From positions 1 to 11,379 of the forward strand of contig JAJBSZ010000452.1 in the NCBI GenBank assembly GCA_020861125.1: DNA of 11,379 nucleotides, in the 5' to 3' direction. Source of the stretch: Planctomycetota bacterium. GTDB taxonomy: Bacteria; Planctomycetota; SZUA-567. Positions 1 to 7,084 of this stretch are shown here, in pieces. A model generated the notes under the pieces. It made no database searches and was not told the DNA's origin. It was given only the letters and a program-made list of their open reading frames with translations. Within the stretch, counting starts at the first letter, position 1. Every line of letters begins with the position of its first letter. The position numbers and the translations under genes are program-made.

Positions 1-52
1 CGGCTGACCGGCTGATCGGGTGAGGGAATCGCGATGCGCACCGGAAGATATC

Positions 53-877
53 ATGCCTGAATTGCCAGAGGTGGAAACGGTGGCCCGGGCCCTGGACAAG
101 GCGGTGGGTGGCCGGAAAATCCAGCAGATCATCGGTATCAGCGCCATCCGCCAGCCCTTCGACGCCGAGGACGCCACGGCCAAGCTGGCCGGTGCGACAA
201 TTCTCGCCGTGCGGCGGCGGGCCAAATACCTCATCCTCTACTGCGACCGGGCGTGGAGTGTCCTGGCCCATCTCGGTATGACCGGCTCCTTCCGCCTGGA
301 GCCGGCGGCGGAACCGCGCCAGCCGTACGACCGGGTCGTGTTTGTCCTCGACGGGGACGAAGAACTGCGGTTCGCCGACCCCCGGCGGTTCGGCAGCATG
401 CGGCTGGTGCAGGTCGGCGCCGTGGGGGAAATTCCGGCCGAACTGGCCGGTCTCGGCCCGGAGCCCCTAAACCGGGCCTTCACCAGTAAGGCGATGCTCT
501 CCCGGGCCCGGGGGCGGAAGACGCCGGTCAAGGTGTTTCTCATGGATCAGAAGGTGGTGGCGGGCGTAGGTAATATTTACGCCAGCGAAGCGTTGTTCCA
601 TGCCGGCGTCGACCCCAGGCGGCCGGCGGGCGACCTCAGCCCCGAGGAATGGACCGCCGTGGTGGCGGCGGTCAAGACCGTTCTCCGCCGCGCCATCCGG
701 CGGGGCGGCACCACCATCCGCACCTACCGCTCTCTCGACGGCAGTGAAGGCAAATTCCGGCGATCGCTAGCGGTGTACGGCCGGAAAGGCGAGACCTGCC
801 CATCCTGCGGCAGGCCCCTGGTGACGGAAAAACTGGGCGGGCGCTCAACCGTCTACTGCCCGGCCTGTCAGGGCTGA
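53..877 (+). CDS. mutM: Formamidopyrimidine-DNA glycosylase (Fpg/MutM)
   Basis: Base-excision-repair enzyme that removes 8-oxoguanine and ring-opened purines from DNA and nicks the abasic site by beta/delta elimination. The 274-residue product has the family's usual length. It begins MPELPEVETV, where Pro1 of the mature protein is the Schiff-base nucleophile and the following Glu is catalytic. The conserved Lys lies near residue 58 (RRRAKYL). The helix-two-turn-helix contains QKVVAGVGNIYASEAL. A C-terminal zinc finger has Cys249, Cys252, Cys269 and Cys272, with the conserved Arg264 in its hairpin. The frame is open 11 codons further upstream, but the start at 53 is fixed by the obligatory MPELPE terminus and by a GGAAG ribosome binding site at 43-47. 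All key residues are present, so it should be active. The 3' end overlaps the convergent phosphoribosyltransferase gene by 10 bases. Confidence 0.97.
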   Translation: MPELPEVETVARALDKAVGGRKIQQIIGISAIRQPFDAEDATAKLAGATILAVRRRAKYLILYCDRAWSVLAHLGMTGSFRLEPAAEPRQPYDRVVFVLDGDEELRFADPRRFGSMRLVQVGAVGEIPAELAGLGPEPLNRAFTSKAMLSRARGRKTPVKVFLMDQKVVAGVGNIYASEALFHAGVDPRRPAGDLSPEEWTAVVAAVKTVLRRAIRRGGTTIRTYRSLDGSEGKFRRSLAVYGRKGETCPSCGRPLVTEKLGGRSTVYCPACQG

Positions 878-1338
878 AGGCCGCTTTCCGGACCTGGCCG
901 GACCGGCTGTTCCCACGGAAACTGCACCCAGACGTCGGGAATGGTGGCGGCGGAAAAGGTCGGCCGCAGGCAGCCGCCGCCCTTGTCGTAGAGAACGGCG
1001 ATGTCGATCTGGTATTCCTCCCGCCACTTTTCCGTGATAAAGGCCAGGGTCCGTCCCGAATCGAGAAGGTCGTCCACCACCAGTATGCGCGAGCCGGGCA
1101 GGGGCAGATCCGGTCCCGACAGTTGTTCCACCACCGATCCCTGCTGGTCGAATTCGTAGAGCCGGAGGGCGATGGTGGTGATGTTGCGCAGGCCGAGAAT
1201 GTGCGCCAGGAGGCCGCCCACAAACACGCCACCGCGGGTGATGCACAGCATTTTGTCGTACTGCCGGCCCGAAGCGCGGATGGTGGCGGCGAGGGTCTCG
1301 CAGTCCTTTTGGAATGTATCCCAACTAAGACGAATCAT
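868..1338 (-). CDS. gpt: Gpt-like xanthine/guanine phosphoribosyltransferase
   Basis: Type I purine phosphoribosyltransferase of 156 residues, about the size of E. coli Gpt. It transfers phosphoribose from PRPP to xanthine, guanine or hypoxanthine in purine salvage. The PRPP-binding loop is ILVVDDLLDSGRTL (about residues 85-98), with two acidic residues and the small-residue turn typical of the fold. Other Gpt-like landmarks are SWDTFQ near the N-terminus, TRGGVFVGGLLA (34-45, matching SRGGLVPGALLA in Gpt), a Lys at 119 where Gpt contacts the purine, and WVQFPWE (137-143, matching WIEQPWD). The start is supported by GGAG on the minus strand at 1347-1350, 8 bases upstream. The stop lies inside the 3' end of mutM. 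The base preferred by this enzyme cannot be fixed from sequence, and the gene symbol follows overall resemblance. Confidence 0.85.
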   Translation of the reverse strand: MIRLSWDTFQKDCETLAATIRASGRQYDKMLCITRGGVFVGGLLAHILGLRNITTIALRLYEFDQQGSVVEQLSGPDLPLPGSRILVVDDLLDSGRTLAFITEKWREEYQIDIAVLYDKGGGCLRPTFSAATIPDVWVQFPWEQPVRPGPESGLQP

Positions 1339-2482
1339 GACGATGGCTCCGGTGCAGAAAAACGATGACGGTTCCGATTGCCCCGCCGCCCGACGACCCG
1401 ACGGCGGAGCAGCCTACCATACGGCATCTACCGGCCCGTGGCAAGCGGCAAGCGTTGGCGGCCGGGCGTACCGTGCGATCTGTCTGGCAGTGATTGTTCT
1501 CGGCCTGACGGCTAAGGCTGTGGCCGGCGACATGGCCCCGACCCCGCGCGGGCAGGAAATTCTGGCCAAGTTCCGGCAGTGGCGGCCGCCCGGCGCGGAC
1601 GACGGCGGCACCTGGCTGCTGGAACACTGGCCGGCCGCGGCGGGTTTGGAGGCTCTGGTCGAGATTCCCGACAATTCGGCGGACGCGGCCGAATGCTTTC
1701 GCCGGCTGGAAGACCTGTTTCCGGAGGAACTGGCGGTTCTGGACGGCGCCGGCGCCGGGGGGGCGGCGGGGGTCGACGCGCTGCTCGACGCGGCGGCGCG
1801 GGGCGAATGCCGCTTCGCCGAGGTCTACCCCCCGTTCGAGGCCGCCGATTCGCCGCAGCCCGACTTCCAGATCCTCCGCCTGTACCTGCGTGCGCTGCTC
1901 CTGCGAGCCGGGGAGCGGGAGGCGGCGGGGGATCGACCGGATGCGGAGCGCAGCTACCAGGCGGCGCTCCTCTGCGGCCGTCACCTCACCGCCGCCCGGC
2001 CGAGCAGCGTGGTGTATGTCACCGGCCTCATCTATTGCCTGCGGGGAGCCCAGGCCTACGGCGGGTTTCTGGCCCGGAACGGCGAGGGCGATCGGGCCGC
2101 GGCCGTGCGGCGTTTTGCGGAGCGGACGGAGATCCTGTACCGGGCGTTTCTCTGGAAAGCCAACGTGGCGCTGGGCGAATTCGACGGCTTCGCCTGTTTG
2201 CCGACGGTGATCCTGGTGGCGCGGGAGGACCGGGAGCCGTTCTGGCGCAAGGACGCCGTGATCCGGCTGGCCACCCTCCGCTACGGCGTGCCGACGGGCG
2301 ACGACGCCGTGCAGCGGCAGCCGGAGTTCGAGGCGATGGCCGACGCCGCGCTGCTCCACGCCGCCAACGCCGATCCCGATCCCGGCGTCCGGCGCATGGC
2401 CCTATGGGCCGCCCGGACCATCCGCCCCGACCGCTACGCCGCCATGGAGCACCGGTTCCTGCCCCCGCCGGATGGCAACTAA
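1337..2482 (+). CDS. Exported helical (TPR/HEAT-like) protein, unknown function
   Basis: 381 codons from the ATG at 1337; I do not recognise the family. A hydrophobic stretch at about residues 48-63 (AICLAVIVLGLTAKAVAG) looks like a signal peptide cleaved after Ala-Val-Ala, so the product is probably periplasmic or surface-exposed. The rest looks largely alpha-helical. A TPR-like segment near the middle contains AAGDRPDAERSYQAALLCG, and a HEAT-like segment near the C-terminus contains DPDPGVRRMALWAARTI. The start is uncertain. The ATG at 1337 leaves an unusually long 47-residue leader before the hydrophobic core and has no convincing ribosome binding site. In-frame alternatives are ATG 1343, GTG 1352 and ATG 1532, the last of which would remove the signal. 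The frame is open back to 1172, but that part lies opposite the gpt gene. The TAA stop sits in the A-run that forms the T-tract of the opposite-strand terminator. Confidence 0.7.
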   Translation: MTMAPVQKNDDGSDCPAARRPDGGAAYHTASTGPWQAASVGGRAYRAICLAVIVLGLTAKAVAGDMAPTPRGQEILAKFRQWRPPGADDGGTWLLEHWPAAAGLEALVEIPDNSADAAECFRRLEDLFPEELAVLDGAGAGGAAGVDALLDAAARGECRFAEVYPPFEAADSPQPDFQILRLYLRALLLRAGEREAAGDRPDAERSYQAALLCGRHLTAARPSSVVYVTGLIYCLRGAQAYGGFLARNGEGDRAAAVRRFAERTEILYRAFLWKANVALGEFDGFACLPTVILVAREDREPFWRKDAVIRLATLRYGVPTGDDAVQRQPEFEAMADAALLHAANADPDPGVRRMALWAARTIRPDRYAAMEHRFLPPPDGN

Positions 2483-2512
2483 AAAAAAGACGCCCGCCGG
2501 AAAGCGGACGCC
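2481..2512 (-). terminator. Intrinsic terminator of the polysaccharide lyase unit
   Basis: Read on the minus strand, a 9-bp stem (arms 2504-2512 and 2489-2497, including two G-U pairs) closes a 6-base loop at 2498-2503. It is followed directly by eight T residues (complement of the A-run 2481-2488). It lies 29 bases past the lyase stop codon, as expected for a rho-independent terminator. On the plus strand no T-tract follows the hairpin, so it should act only in the minus direction. Confidence 0.85.
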
Positions 2513-2541
2513 CACGGAGCCTGCGGTACCACGGAAAATCC

Positions 2542-5028
2542 TCAGCGCGGCAGGACGCGCATCTCACCCGGCCGGATGGAGAATTTGCGCCGCACCAGCG
2601 CCGGGCCGAAGTTCACATCGTAGAAGGTGGCGCCGCCCCGGTTGGCGGGATCGGCCAGCACCTGCCAGCCGCCGCCCCGTTCCGGTTCGATGGTCAGGGT
2701 CTGCGCCGGCCCGTTTACCCGCAGGGACCACAAGCCGCCCTCCGGCTCCTTGGCCTGGAACCGTTCCAAGTTGACAAAATCGATGCGGGCGATGCGGCCG
2801 TGGCGCAGGCGGAACACGGCCAGGTCCGCCGCCAGTTGCAGGTTGAGGGTCGGGGTGACCAGTTCCGTCCCCGGCGGCGCCCAGGCGATGACGTCGATCT
2901 TGTCGTCGCCGTGGTCGATGATCACCGCGCCGGTGCGGCCGCGGATGATGTCGGAGTCCCGTTCGATGCGCACCGGCCGGTGGGTGTGGTTGGCACCGGG
3001 GTAGAGGAGCGACAGGGTGGTGGTGTCGCCCACCAGGGTTCGGGTCAGGGTCACCGCGGGCGCGGCATAGGCACCGCCGGCGGCGTCGTAGATGTGGCTG
3101 GGGAAGAGGCCGAAGTCGCCTTCCGACACCGTCAGCTCCGCGTTCTGGTCGATGGCGAAAATGCGCAGGGCCGGGCCGTCCAGATAGCTGGCGGTGGCGA
3201 CGATGCCGGCGCCGTCGTGCATGGCCTGGATGCCGGGGGCAAGCTGGTAGCGGATGCGGGCCTGCCGGGGCTCGGGGTCGTTTTGCATATCCACGTGATC
3301 CAGCACCAGCCAGTAGTCGGACCGGCTTTCACCAGGGAGGTCCTTGACGTAGAGGAGGCTTCGCTGCCAGGTCTTGCCGTCGGCGAAGGCCGCCTTGTCC
3401 GTGAGGTAATCGATGCTGGCGTTGGTGCGCCAGACCGACTCCACCGGCGACCCCGGCACGTTGGTGGTGGTGGGCACGATGTACTGGCCGTCCAGGGACA
3501 GGCCACTGTGCACCGCCGGGCCGGCGGCCGGGCCATCGTAGCCGCCCGGATCGACGATGAACTTGATGCTGTGGGCCATCAGCACCATGGAGCCGAAATC
3601 GCAGTGGGCCGGCACGCCGCGCAGATCGCCGGGAGGACCGAAGCGCATGGCCAGATAGCGGGCGTTGGGTTCGGGGCCGCTGCGGAGGGCGAAGATGCCG
3701 CCGTAATTCTTGTCGGTGGATCGGTCCGGAAAGCTGTGGCTGGCGGCCAAACCGATACGGTTCATGCGGAACGCGGGCGGCGGGAACAGCGAGGCCAGGG
3801 CCGCCACCTCCATCGGCCACAGCTCCTCCGCTCCCCGGGGCCCGAAGCGCGGCAGGCTCTGATCCGGCATGGCCAGTCCCAATACATAGCGGGCGGGCCG
3901 TTCCAGCGTGCGCCAGACGGAACCGATATCCCGGCGGAACCAGGAGTCATCCCGAGTGAAGTGATCCAAGAGGAGCAGGCTGCGGAAAAGGCCGCCGGTC
4001 ACCCCGGCGACATCACCGGCGACGCTGGCACCGTCGGGGTAGAACAGGTCCGCCGTCCGGCGCATGGCGTTCCGGATGGTGCCGGCGAGTTCCCGGCGCG
4101 GGAACAGGAAAAAGTCGCAGGTGGTGGCGGCGCGGATATAGGCGTTGGTCAGGGCGATGAAGGTGCCGTCGTCCATGGGAAACGCCATGGCCTCCCGCAC
4201 CGCATAGATATCGCTGTTCAACCGGATCAGCGCCTGCTCCATGGCGGCGCCGATACTGTAGTCGTCGATCACCGGCTGTTCGAAAGCATTGACGATGGTG
4301 AGAATGCGGGCCGCGGCCTGCACCGGCGTCTCGTTTTCCGGATCGACCGGCTGGTAGCTGATGGCCGCCAGGGCCACCTCCACGTCGTACGGATTTGCGG
4401 TGCCGGCGCTCGCGCCCGGACCCCGGGTCAGCGTGGCATCCACCACCCGCCGCTCCCGGAGAACCTGCCAGACGATATCCGCCACCGCCCGCAGGTCGTC
4501 CCGCGCCGCCGCCTCGCCGATGCCGGGAAACTTGTAGTTCCGGGTATTGATGTTTCGGACCGCCGCCAAATAGGGATCGGCCGGGAACACCGTCGCCGGC
4601 GCGTAGGGAGCGCCAGGATCCGGTTGCTCCGTTAGAGGCGGCAGGGCGTCGTCGTCCCAGGCGGCCCCGTCGTCGCCGGGCGCGGGGGCAAAGGGATCAT
4701 CCCATCCCGATCCGTCCGCCGGTTGGGCAAAGGGATCCGACCAATCATCCGCCGTTTCGAGAGTGTACGGATCGCCCCAGGAGGAGAGAATGTCCTCCTC
4801 GGTGGCTGCCGGATCCAGGGCCGGATTATACGGAACCGCGCCGATGGGCTCGGGCGGCGTGTCCGGATACGGCACGGCTGCCCCGTCGCCCATGCCGATG
4901 CCGTCGATGATTTCCAAACCGGGACCGGGCGGTTCCCCCGAGGCCGAGGGCGACACCAGGGTCACCAGGGCCGCGAAAACGGTCATCCCCGCCAGCAACC
5001 ACCCGGACGGTAACGGCAACTGCTTCAT
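2542..5028 (-). CDS. Secreted heparinase II/III-like polysaccharide lyase
   Basis: 828 residues. Residues 1-31 form a signal peptide (hydrophobic core [16 protein letters not shown]), so the enzyme is exported. Residues about 32-150 are a Pro/Asp-rich acidic linker with four spaced Trp-Asp-Pro-type motifs (Trp84, 96, 109, 124). Residues about 155-410 look helical, fitting the toroid domain of this fold. Residues about 440-828 look like the beta-sandwich heparinase II/III domain. Its hallmarks are [10 protein letters not shown] (His475, Asp477), followed by [10 protein letters not shown] (490-499) and HSGLSLDG (507-514), matching the family pattern H-x-D-x-G-S, then D-x-G-x-Y, then H-N-x-x-x-x-D-G. 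Relatives cleave uronic-acid polysaccharides such as heparan sulfate or alginate by beta-elimination; the substrate here cannot be named. The start has a strong AGGAG at 5034-5038, 5 bases upstream. The gene follows the secreted protein gene by 76 bases and ends in the terminator at 2481-2512. Confidence 0.85.
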   Translation of the reverse strand: MKQLPLPSGWLLAGMTVFAALVTLVSPSASGEPPGPGLEIIDGIGMGDGAAVPYPDTPPEPIGAVPYNPALDPAATEEDILSSWGDPYTLETADDWSDPFAQPADGSGWDDPFAPAPGDDGAAWDDDALPPLTEQPDPGAPYAPATVFPADPYLAAVRNINTRNYKFPGIGEAAARDDLRAVADIVWQVLRERRVVDATLTRGPGASAGTANPYDVEVALAAISYQPVDPENETPVQAAARILTIVNAFEQPVIDDYSIGAAMEQALIRLNSDIYAVREAMAFPMDDGTFIALTNAYIRAATTCDFFLFPRRELAGTIRNAMRRTADLFYPDGASVAGDVAGVTGGLFRSLLLLDHFTRDDSWFRRDIGSVWRTLERPARYVLGLAMPDQSLPRFGPRGAEELWPMEVAALASLFPPPAFRMNRIGLAASHSFPDRSTDKNYGGIFALRSGPEPNARYLAMRFGPPGDLRGVPAHCDFGSMVLMAHSIKFIVDPGGYDGPAAGPAVHSGLSLDGQYIVPTTTNVPGSPVESVWRTNASIDYLTDKAAFADGKTWQRSLLYVKDLPGESRSDYWLVLDHVDMQNDPEPRQARIRYQLAPGIQAMHDGAGIVATASYLDGPALRIFAIDQNAELTVSEGDFGLFPSHIYDAAGGAYAAPAVTLTRTLVGDTTTLSLLYPGANHTHRPVRIERDSDIIRGRTGAVIIDHGDDKIDVIAWAPPGTELVTPTLNLQLAADLAVFRLRHGRIARIDFVNLERFQAKEPEGGLWSLRVNGPAQTLTIEPERGGGWQVLADPANRGGATFYDVNFGPALVRRKFSIRPGEMRVLPR

Positions 5029-5104
5029 GCTCTCTCCTCTGGATCATACGCGGTGGAAATTCCTCGGGCGCCCGGTGGGAGCGGCCGCCACGGGGGACCC
5101 CGGC

Positions 5105-5965
5105 CTACTCCCGCCCCGACAGGTCCGGCCGCCACCACTCGGGCATGGTCGCCGGTGGTGTCCGGAACTCGTCGCTTACGCCCGCGTGGCGGAAGGGATC
5201 CCCCGCGGGCGGCGCGTGCTCGGCATAGGATTTTTCAATATCCAACCCCACCCGGATCGAGGGATCGCTCTGGACCTGATACACGCCGCCCAGGCCAAAG
5301 GTCACCACGAAGTATTCGCTTTCCAGAGCCGGGATCCGCTTGCCCCAATGGTCGTAGACCAACTGGTCGAATTCCGCCCGGATCATGGTTCTGTCCAGCG
5401 AATACTCCGGAGGTCGGGCCAGCACGACGACGACCCGCGCCACCTGGCCGCCGTAGGCCGGGGCGTTGTTGTGACGCTCCAGCAGGCGCTCCGCCAACTG
5501 TGCGCGGTAGATCTCGATGGCGTCCGGATCGGGGGGTGAAGGCGGAATCTCCGCGGCTGCCCTCTCGGCCGGCGGTTCGCCATCGCCGGGTGCGGCGTCG
5601 TGTTGCGCAAAGGGTTCGCCAGCGGCGCCGTTCCCGCCACTGTCGCGTGAGGCATCGGAATCGTCGCCGGAAGCGATTTCCTCCGGCTGCTTCCCGCCGC
5701 CTGCCGTTTCGTCATCGCCCTCGATGGGACCGTAGTCGCCGTCAGTGCGTCCGGCAGGATGGGACCCGGTAGCGCCGGCCGTTTCGCTGACGGCGGCCTG
5801 GCGGCGTCGCCAGATCCGCCGGCGCGCGGGCCGCGACGTCGCGGTCGTGCCGTCGGCCGATACCTCCACGGCTTCGGGCGGCACGGCGTGAGGGGCGGTA
5901 TCCTCGGCCCGGAGGCCGAGGCCGGCGAGGAAGGCGATTAGGGTACAGACCAGAATGCGTCGCAT
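5105..5965 (-). CDS. Secreted protein with acidic linker, unknown function
   Basis: 286 residues; I do not recognise the family. Residues 1-20 (MRRILVCTLIAFLAGLGLRA) are a classic signal peptide, probably cleaved before Glu21. An Arg-rich patch follows at about 45-55 (RPARRRIWRRR). Residues about 65-148 are a low-complexity Gly/Asp/Glu/Ala/Pro stretch that is probably disordered. A compact C-terminal part (about 148-250) is predicted to be folded, with a helix (IYRAQLAERLLERHN), a beta strand (QVARVVVVLARPP), a second helix and further strands (EYFVVTFGLGGVYQV). I chose the ATG at 5965 over the ORF's earlier start because it opens the signal peptide and has AGGAA (minus strand, 5972-5976) 6 bases upstream. 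It is the first gene of a probable two-gene unit with the polysaccharide lyase, 76 bases away. Both products are exported and both have acidic linkers, suggesting a shared surface or periplasmic role, but no function can be assigned. Confidence 0.75.
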   Translation of the reverse strand: MRRILVCTLIAFLAGLGLRAEDTAPHAVPPEAVEVSADGTTATSRPARRRIWRRRQAAVSETAGATGSHPAGRTDGDYGPIEGDDETAGGGKQPEEIASGDDSDASRDSGGNGAAGEPFAQHDAAPGDGEPPAERAAAEIPPSPPDPDAIEIYRAQLAERLLERHNNAPAYGGQVARVVVVLARPPEYSLDRTMIRAEFDQLVYDHWGKRIPALESEYFVVTFGLGGVYQVQSDPSIRVGLDIEKSYAEHAPPAGDPFRHAGVSDEFRTPPATMPEWWRPDLSGRE

Positions 5966-6228
5966 GGGTTGTTCCTGTGGACAGCGAACGGCCGGCCCGC
6001 TCCGGTTCCAGCCGTGGGAGGCGTCTGCCGGATGCGGCGCCCGTGTTTCTGTTATCGGCCCTTTGCCCGCCCGACAGCCGGTTTTTTCGAAAAATTGCTC
6101 AAGCGCGCCCAATCACAGGACCGATAATATCCGCAGGAACGAGCGCGGCCGGTGGCGCCGTGCCCGGGAAGGCGGGCGAGGAACGTCGTGGGTGATGGAC
6201 GTGGTATGGTTGCAAACGGGGGTACGAA
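5966..6228. other. Divergent intergenic spacer between secreted-protein gene and cheD
   Basis: 263 bases separate the divergent starts, and no convincing gene lies in it. It should hold the promoters of both units, but no hexamer pair of good spacing stands out. The AT-rich core at 6082-6096 contains a 12-base perfect palindrome (TTTTTCGAAAAA, 6083-6094), conspicuous in such GC-rich DNA. GATAAT at 6123-6128 is a possible -10 box toward cheD. The nearest -35-like TTGCTC (6095-6100) is 22 bases away, which is too far. Confidence 0.5.
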
Positions 6229-6756
6229 ATGGTTGACAATGCCTATCTGCCAACACAGTTTTTTCTCAAGCCCGGCTATGCCATGGCGAACCGCAACGCG
6301 ACGGTGATCCGCACCGTCCTCGGCAACTGCGTAGCCGTCACAGTATTCGACCGCAACAACCACTTCGGCGGCATGAACCAGTTCGTATTTCCCAAGACCG
6401 ACCGGTTGGAAGACATGACCGCCCAATTCGGCAATGTGGGCATCAGGGCGCTGTTCCAGATGCTCATGGATATGGGGGCGAGCCGCGACGGTCTGGTGGC
6501 CCATATCGTCGGCGGCTCCCAATGCCGGTTGTTCAACGACGGCGACCTCGGCAGCCAAAACATCCGCCTGGCCAGACACATCCTGGAAAAACTGCGGGTG
6601 CCGGTGGTGTCGGAGGACGTGGGCGGCAGCATGGGGCGCAAGGTCATCTACCATTCGGGCACCAACGAAATGGCCGTGTTCAAGGTCGATTCCCTGCGGA
6701 ACCACGATTGGTTCCGACCGGGCATGGATGTCCGGTACGACATTTTCGAGCGCTGA
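6229..6756 (+). CDS. cheD: CheD-family protein (chemoreceptor glutamine deamidase homologue), catalytic His replaced
   Basis: 175 residues, close to the usual CheD length. CheD deamidates glutamines in methyl-accepting chemotaxis proteins and binds CheC. Family features are FFLKPGYAM at the N-terminus, TVLGNCVAVTVFD (29-41) containing the nucleophile Cys34 (family LGSCV), GGMNQFVFP (47-55, family GGMNHFMLP), GGSQCRLF (95-102), GSQN (108-111, family IGxRN) and EDVGGSMGRKV (129-139). The position of the catalytic His (His44 in Thermotoga maritima CheD) is Gln51, and the residue six before the Cys, Thr21 in Thermotoga, appears to be Arg. Deamidase activity is therefore doubtful. It may be a binding-only homologue, or it may use His45 or another residue. 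The ribosome binding site is GGGGG at 6218-6222. No other chemotaxis or flagellar gene is in the window. The family call is firm; the activity is not. Confidence 0.9.
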   Translation: MVDNAYLPTQFFLKPGYAMANRNATVIRTVLGNCVAVTVFDRNNHFGGMNQFVFPKTDRLEDMTAQFGNVGIRALFQMLMDMGASRDGLVAHIVGGSQCRLFNDGDLGSQNIRLARHILEKLRVPVVSEDVGGSMGRKVIYHSGTNEMAVFKVDSLRNHDWFRPGMDVRYDIFER

Positions 6757-6764
6757 CACGGGCC

Positions 6765-6803
6765 AAAAAAAATCATTCCCGATGGAGTGCGTCCGGGAAT
6801 GAT
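6765..6803 (-). terminator. Intrinsic terminator of the small charged-protein gene
   Basis: A perfect 10-bp inverted repeat (ATCATTCCCG at 6772-6781, CGGGAATGAT at 6794-6803) encloses a 12-base loop. On the minus strand it is followed by a run of eight T residues (complement of the A-run 6765-6772, whose last base is shared with the stem). It lies 23 bases past the stop of the small minus-strand gene. On the plus strand the A-run precedes the hairpin and no T-tract follows, so it does not look like a terminator for cheD. Confidence 0.9.
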
Positions 6804-6826
6804 CGTCACCGTACAGCGGTTGGCGG

Positions 6827-7003
6827 TTACTTCTTCCGCTTTTTTTCCCGCTGCCGTTCCGCCAGCGCTGCCCGGTGCTGCAGCATTTCCTCCTTGGAAA
6901 GTTCGTCGTTATAGTCCTCGTGTTTGAGCACGCTGTAATCGTTGTCCTTGTACAATTCCTTGATCCGGGGCATTTTTTCATGCGCCGCATGCTGCTTTTC
7001 CAT
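6827..7003 (-). CDS. Small highly charged protein, 58 aa, unknown function
   Basis: A short gene read from the minus strand: ATG at 7003-7001, TAA at 6829-6827, 58 residues, beginning MEKQHAAHEKMPRIKELYKD and ending AALAERQREKKRKK. It is rich in Lys, Glu, Arg, Asp and His, has no cysteine or tryptophan and no hydrophobic segment, and should be a soluble, mostly helical protein with a strongly basic tail. Three things support it as a real gene: a good ribosome binding site (GGGAGA, 7009-7014 on the minus strand, 5 bases from the ATG), a textbook intrinsic terminator 23 bases past the stop, and no competing gene in this interval. It converges on cheD. I know no family for it. The basic tail could bind nucleic acid or an acidic partner, but that is inference. 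Confidence 0.75.
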   Translation of the reverse strand: MEKQHAAHEKMPRIKELYKDNDYSVLKHEDYNDELSKEEMLQHRAALAERQREKKRKK

Positions 7004-7084
7004 GACTGTCTCCCAGACTGACCAAACCTCGCTTTCAGGCAGACGCCGTACCCACCTGTTCCTCCTGTTACCTGTCGTTTTGCC

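Noticed and set aside
1..52. Tail of an upstream gene before mutM.
   Set aside because: TGA triplets occur at 5-7, 13-15 and 21-23, so a gene could end here, but too little sequence is present to choose a frame or product.
20..52. Extending mutM to the upstream in-frame start at 20.
   Set aside because: The enzyme requires Pro directly after the initiator Met as nucleophile; an 11-residue extension would bury it.
1579..4635. Long plus-strand open frame of 1018 codons.
   Set aside because: It runs across the real exported-protein gene in another frame and antisense to the lyase gene. The product is Arg/Gly/Ala/Pro-rich low complexity, as expected from out-of-frame reading of GC-rich codons.
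6052..6127. Sigma28-like -10 boxes: GCCGATAA on the minus strand (6059-6052) and ACCGATAA on the plus strand (6120-6127), attractive because cheD is a chemotaxis-type gene.
   Set aside because: Neither has a TAAA-type -35 element at the required spacing; the octamer upstream on each strand does not match. Without it the boxes may be chance.
6204..6218. Possible sigma54 promoter (TGGTATGGTTGCA) just upstream of cheD.
   Set aside because: The GG and GC pairs are only 7 bases apart where sigma54 promoters need 10.
6765..6803. Using the hairpin after cheD as a bidirectional terminator.
   Set aside because: On the plus strand the homopolymer run is A before the hairpin and no T-tract follows, so only the minus-strand reading fits an intrinsic terminator.
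6052..6990. Minus-strand open frame of 312 codons opposite cheD.
   Set aside because: It covers cheD in antisense and overlaps the small charged-protein gene in another frame. It has no start signal and no family resemblance; cheD is clearly the real gene.
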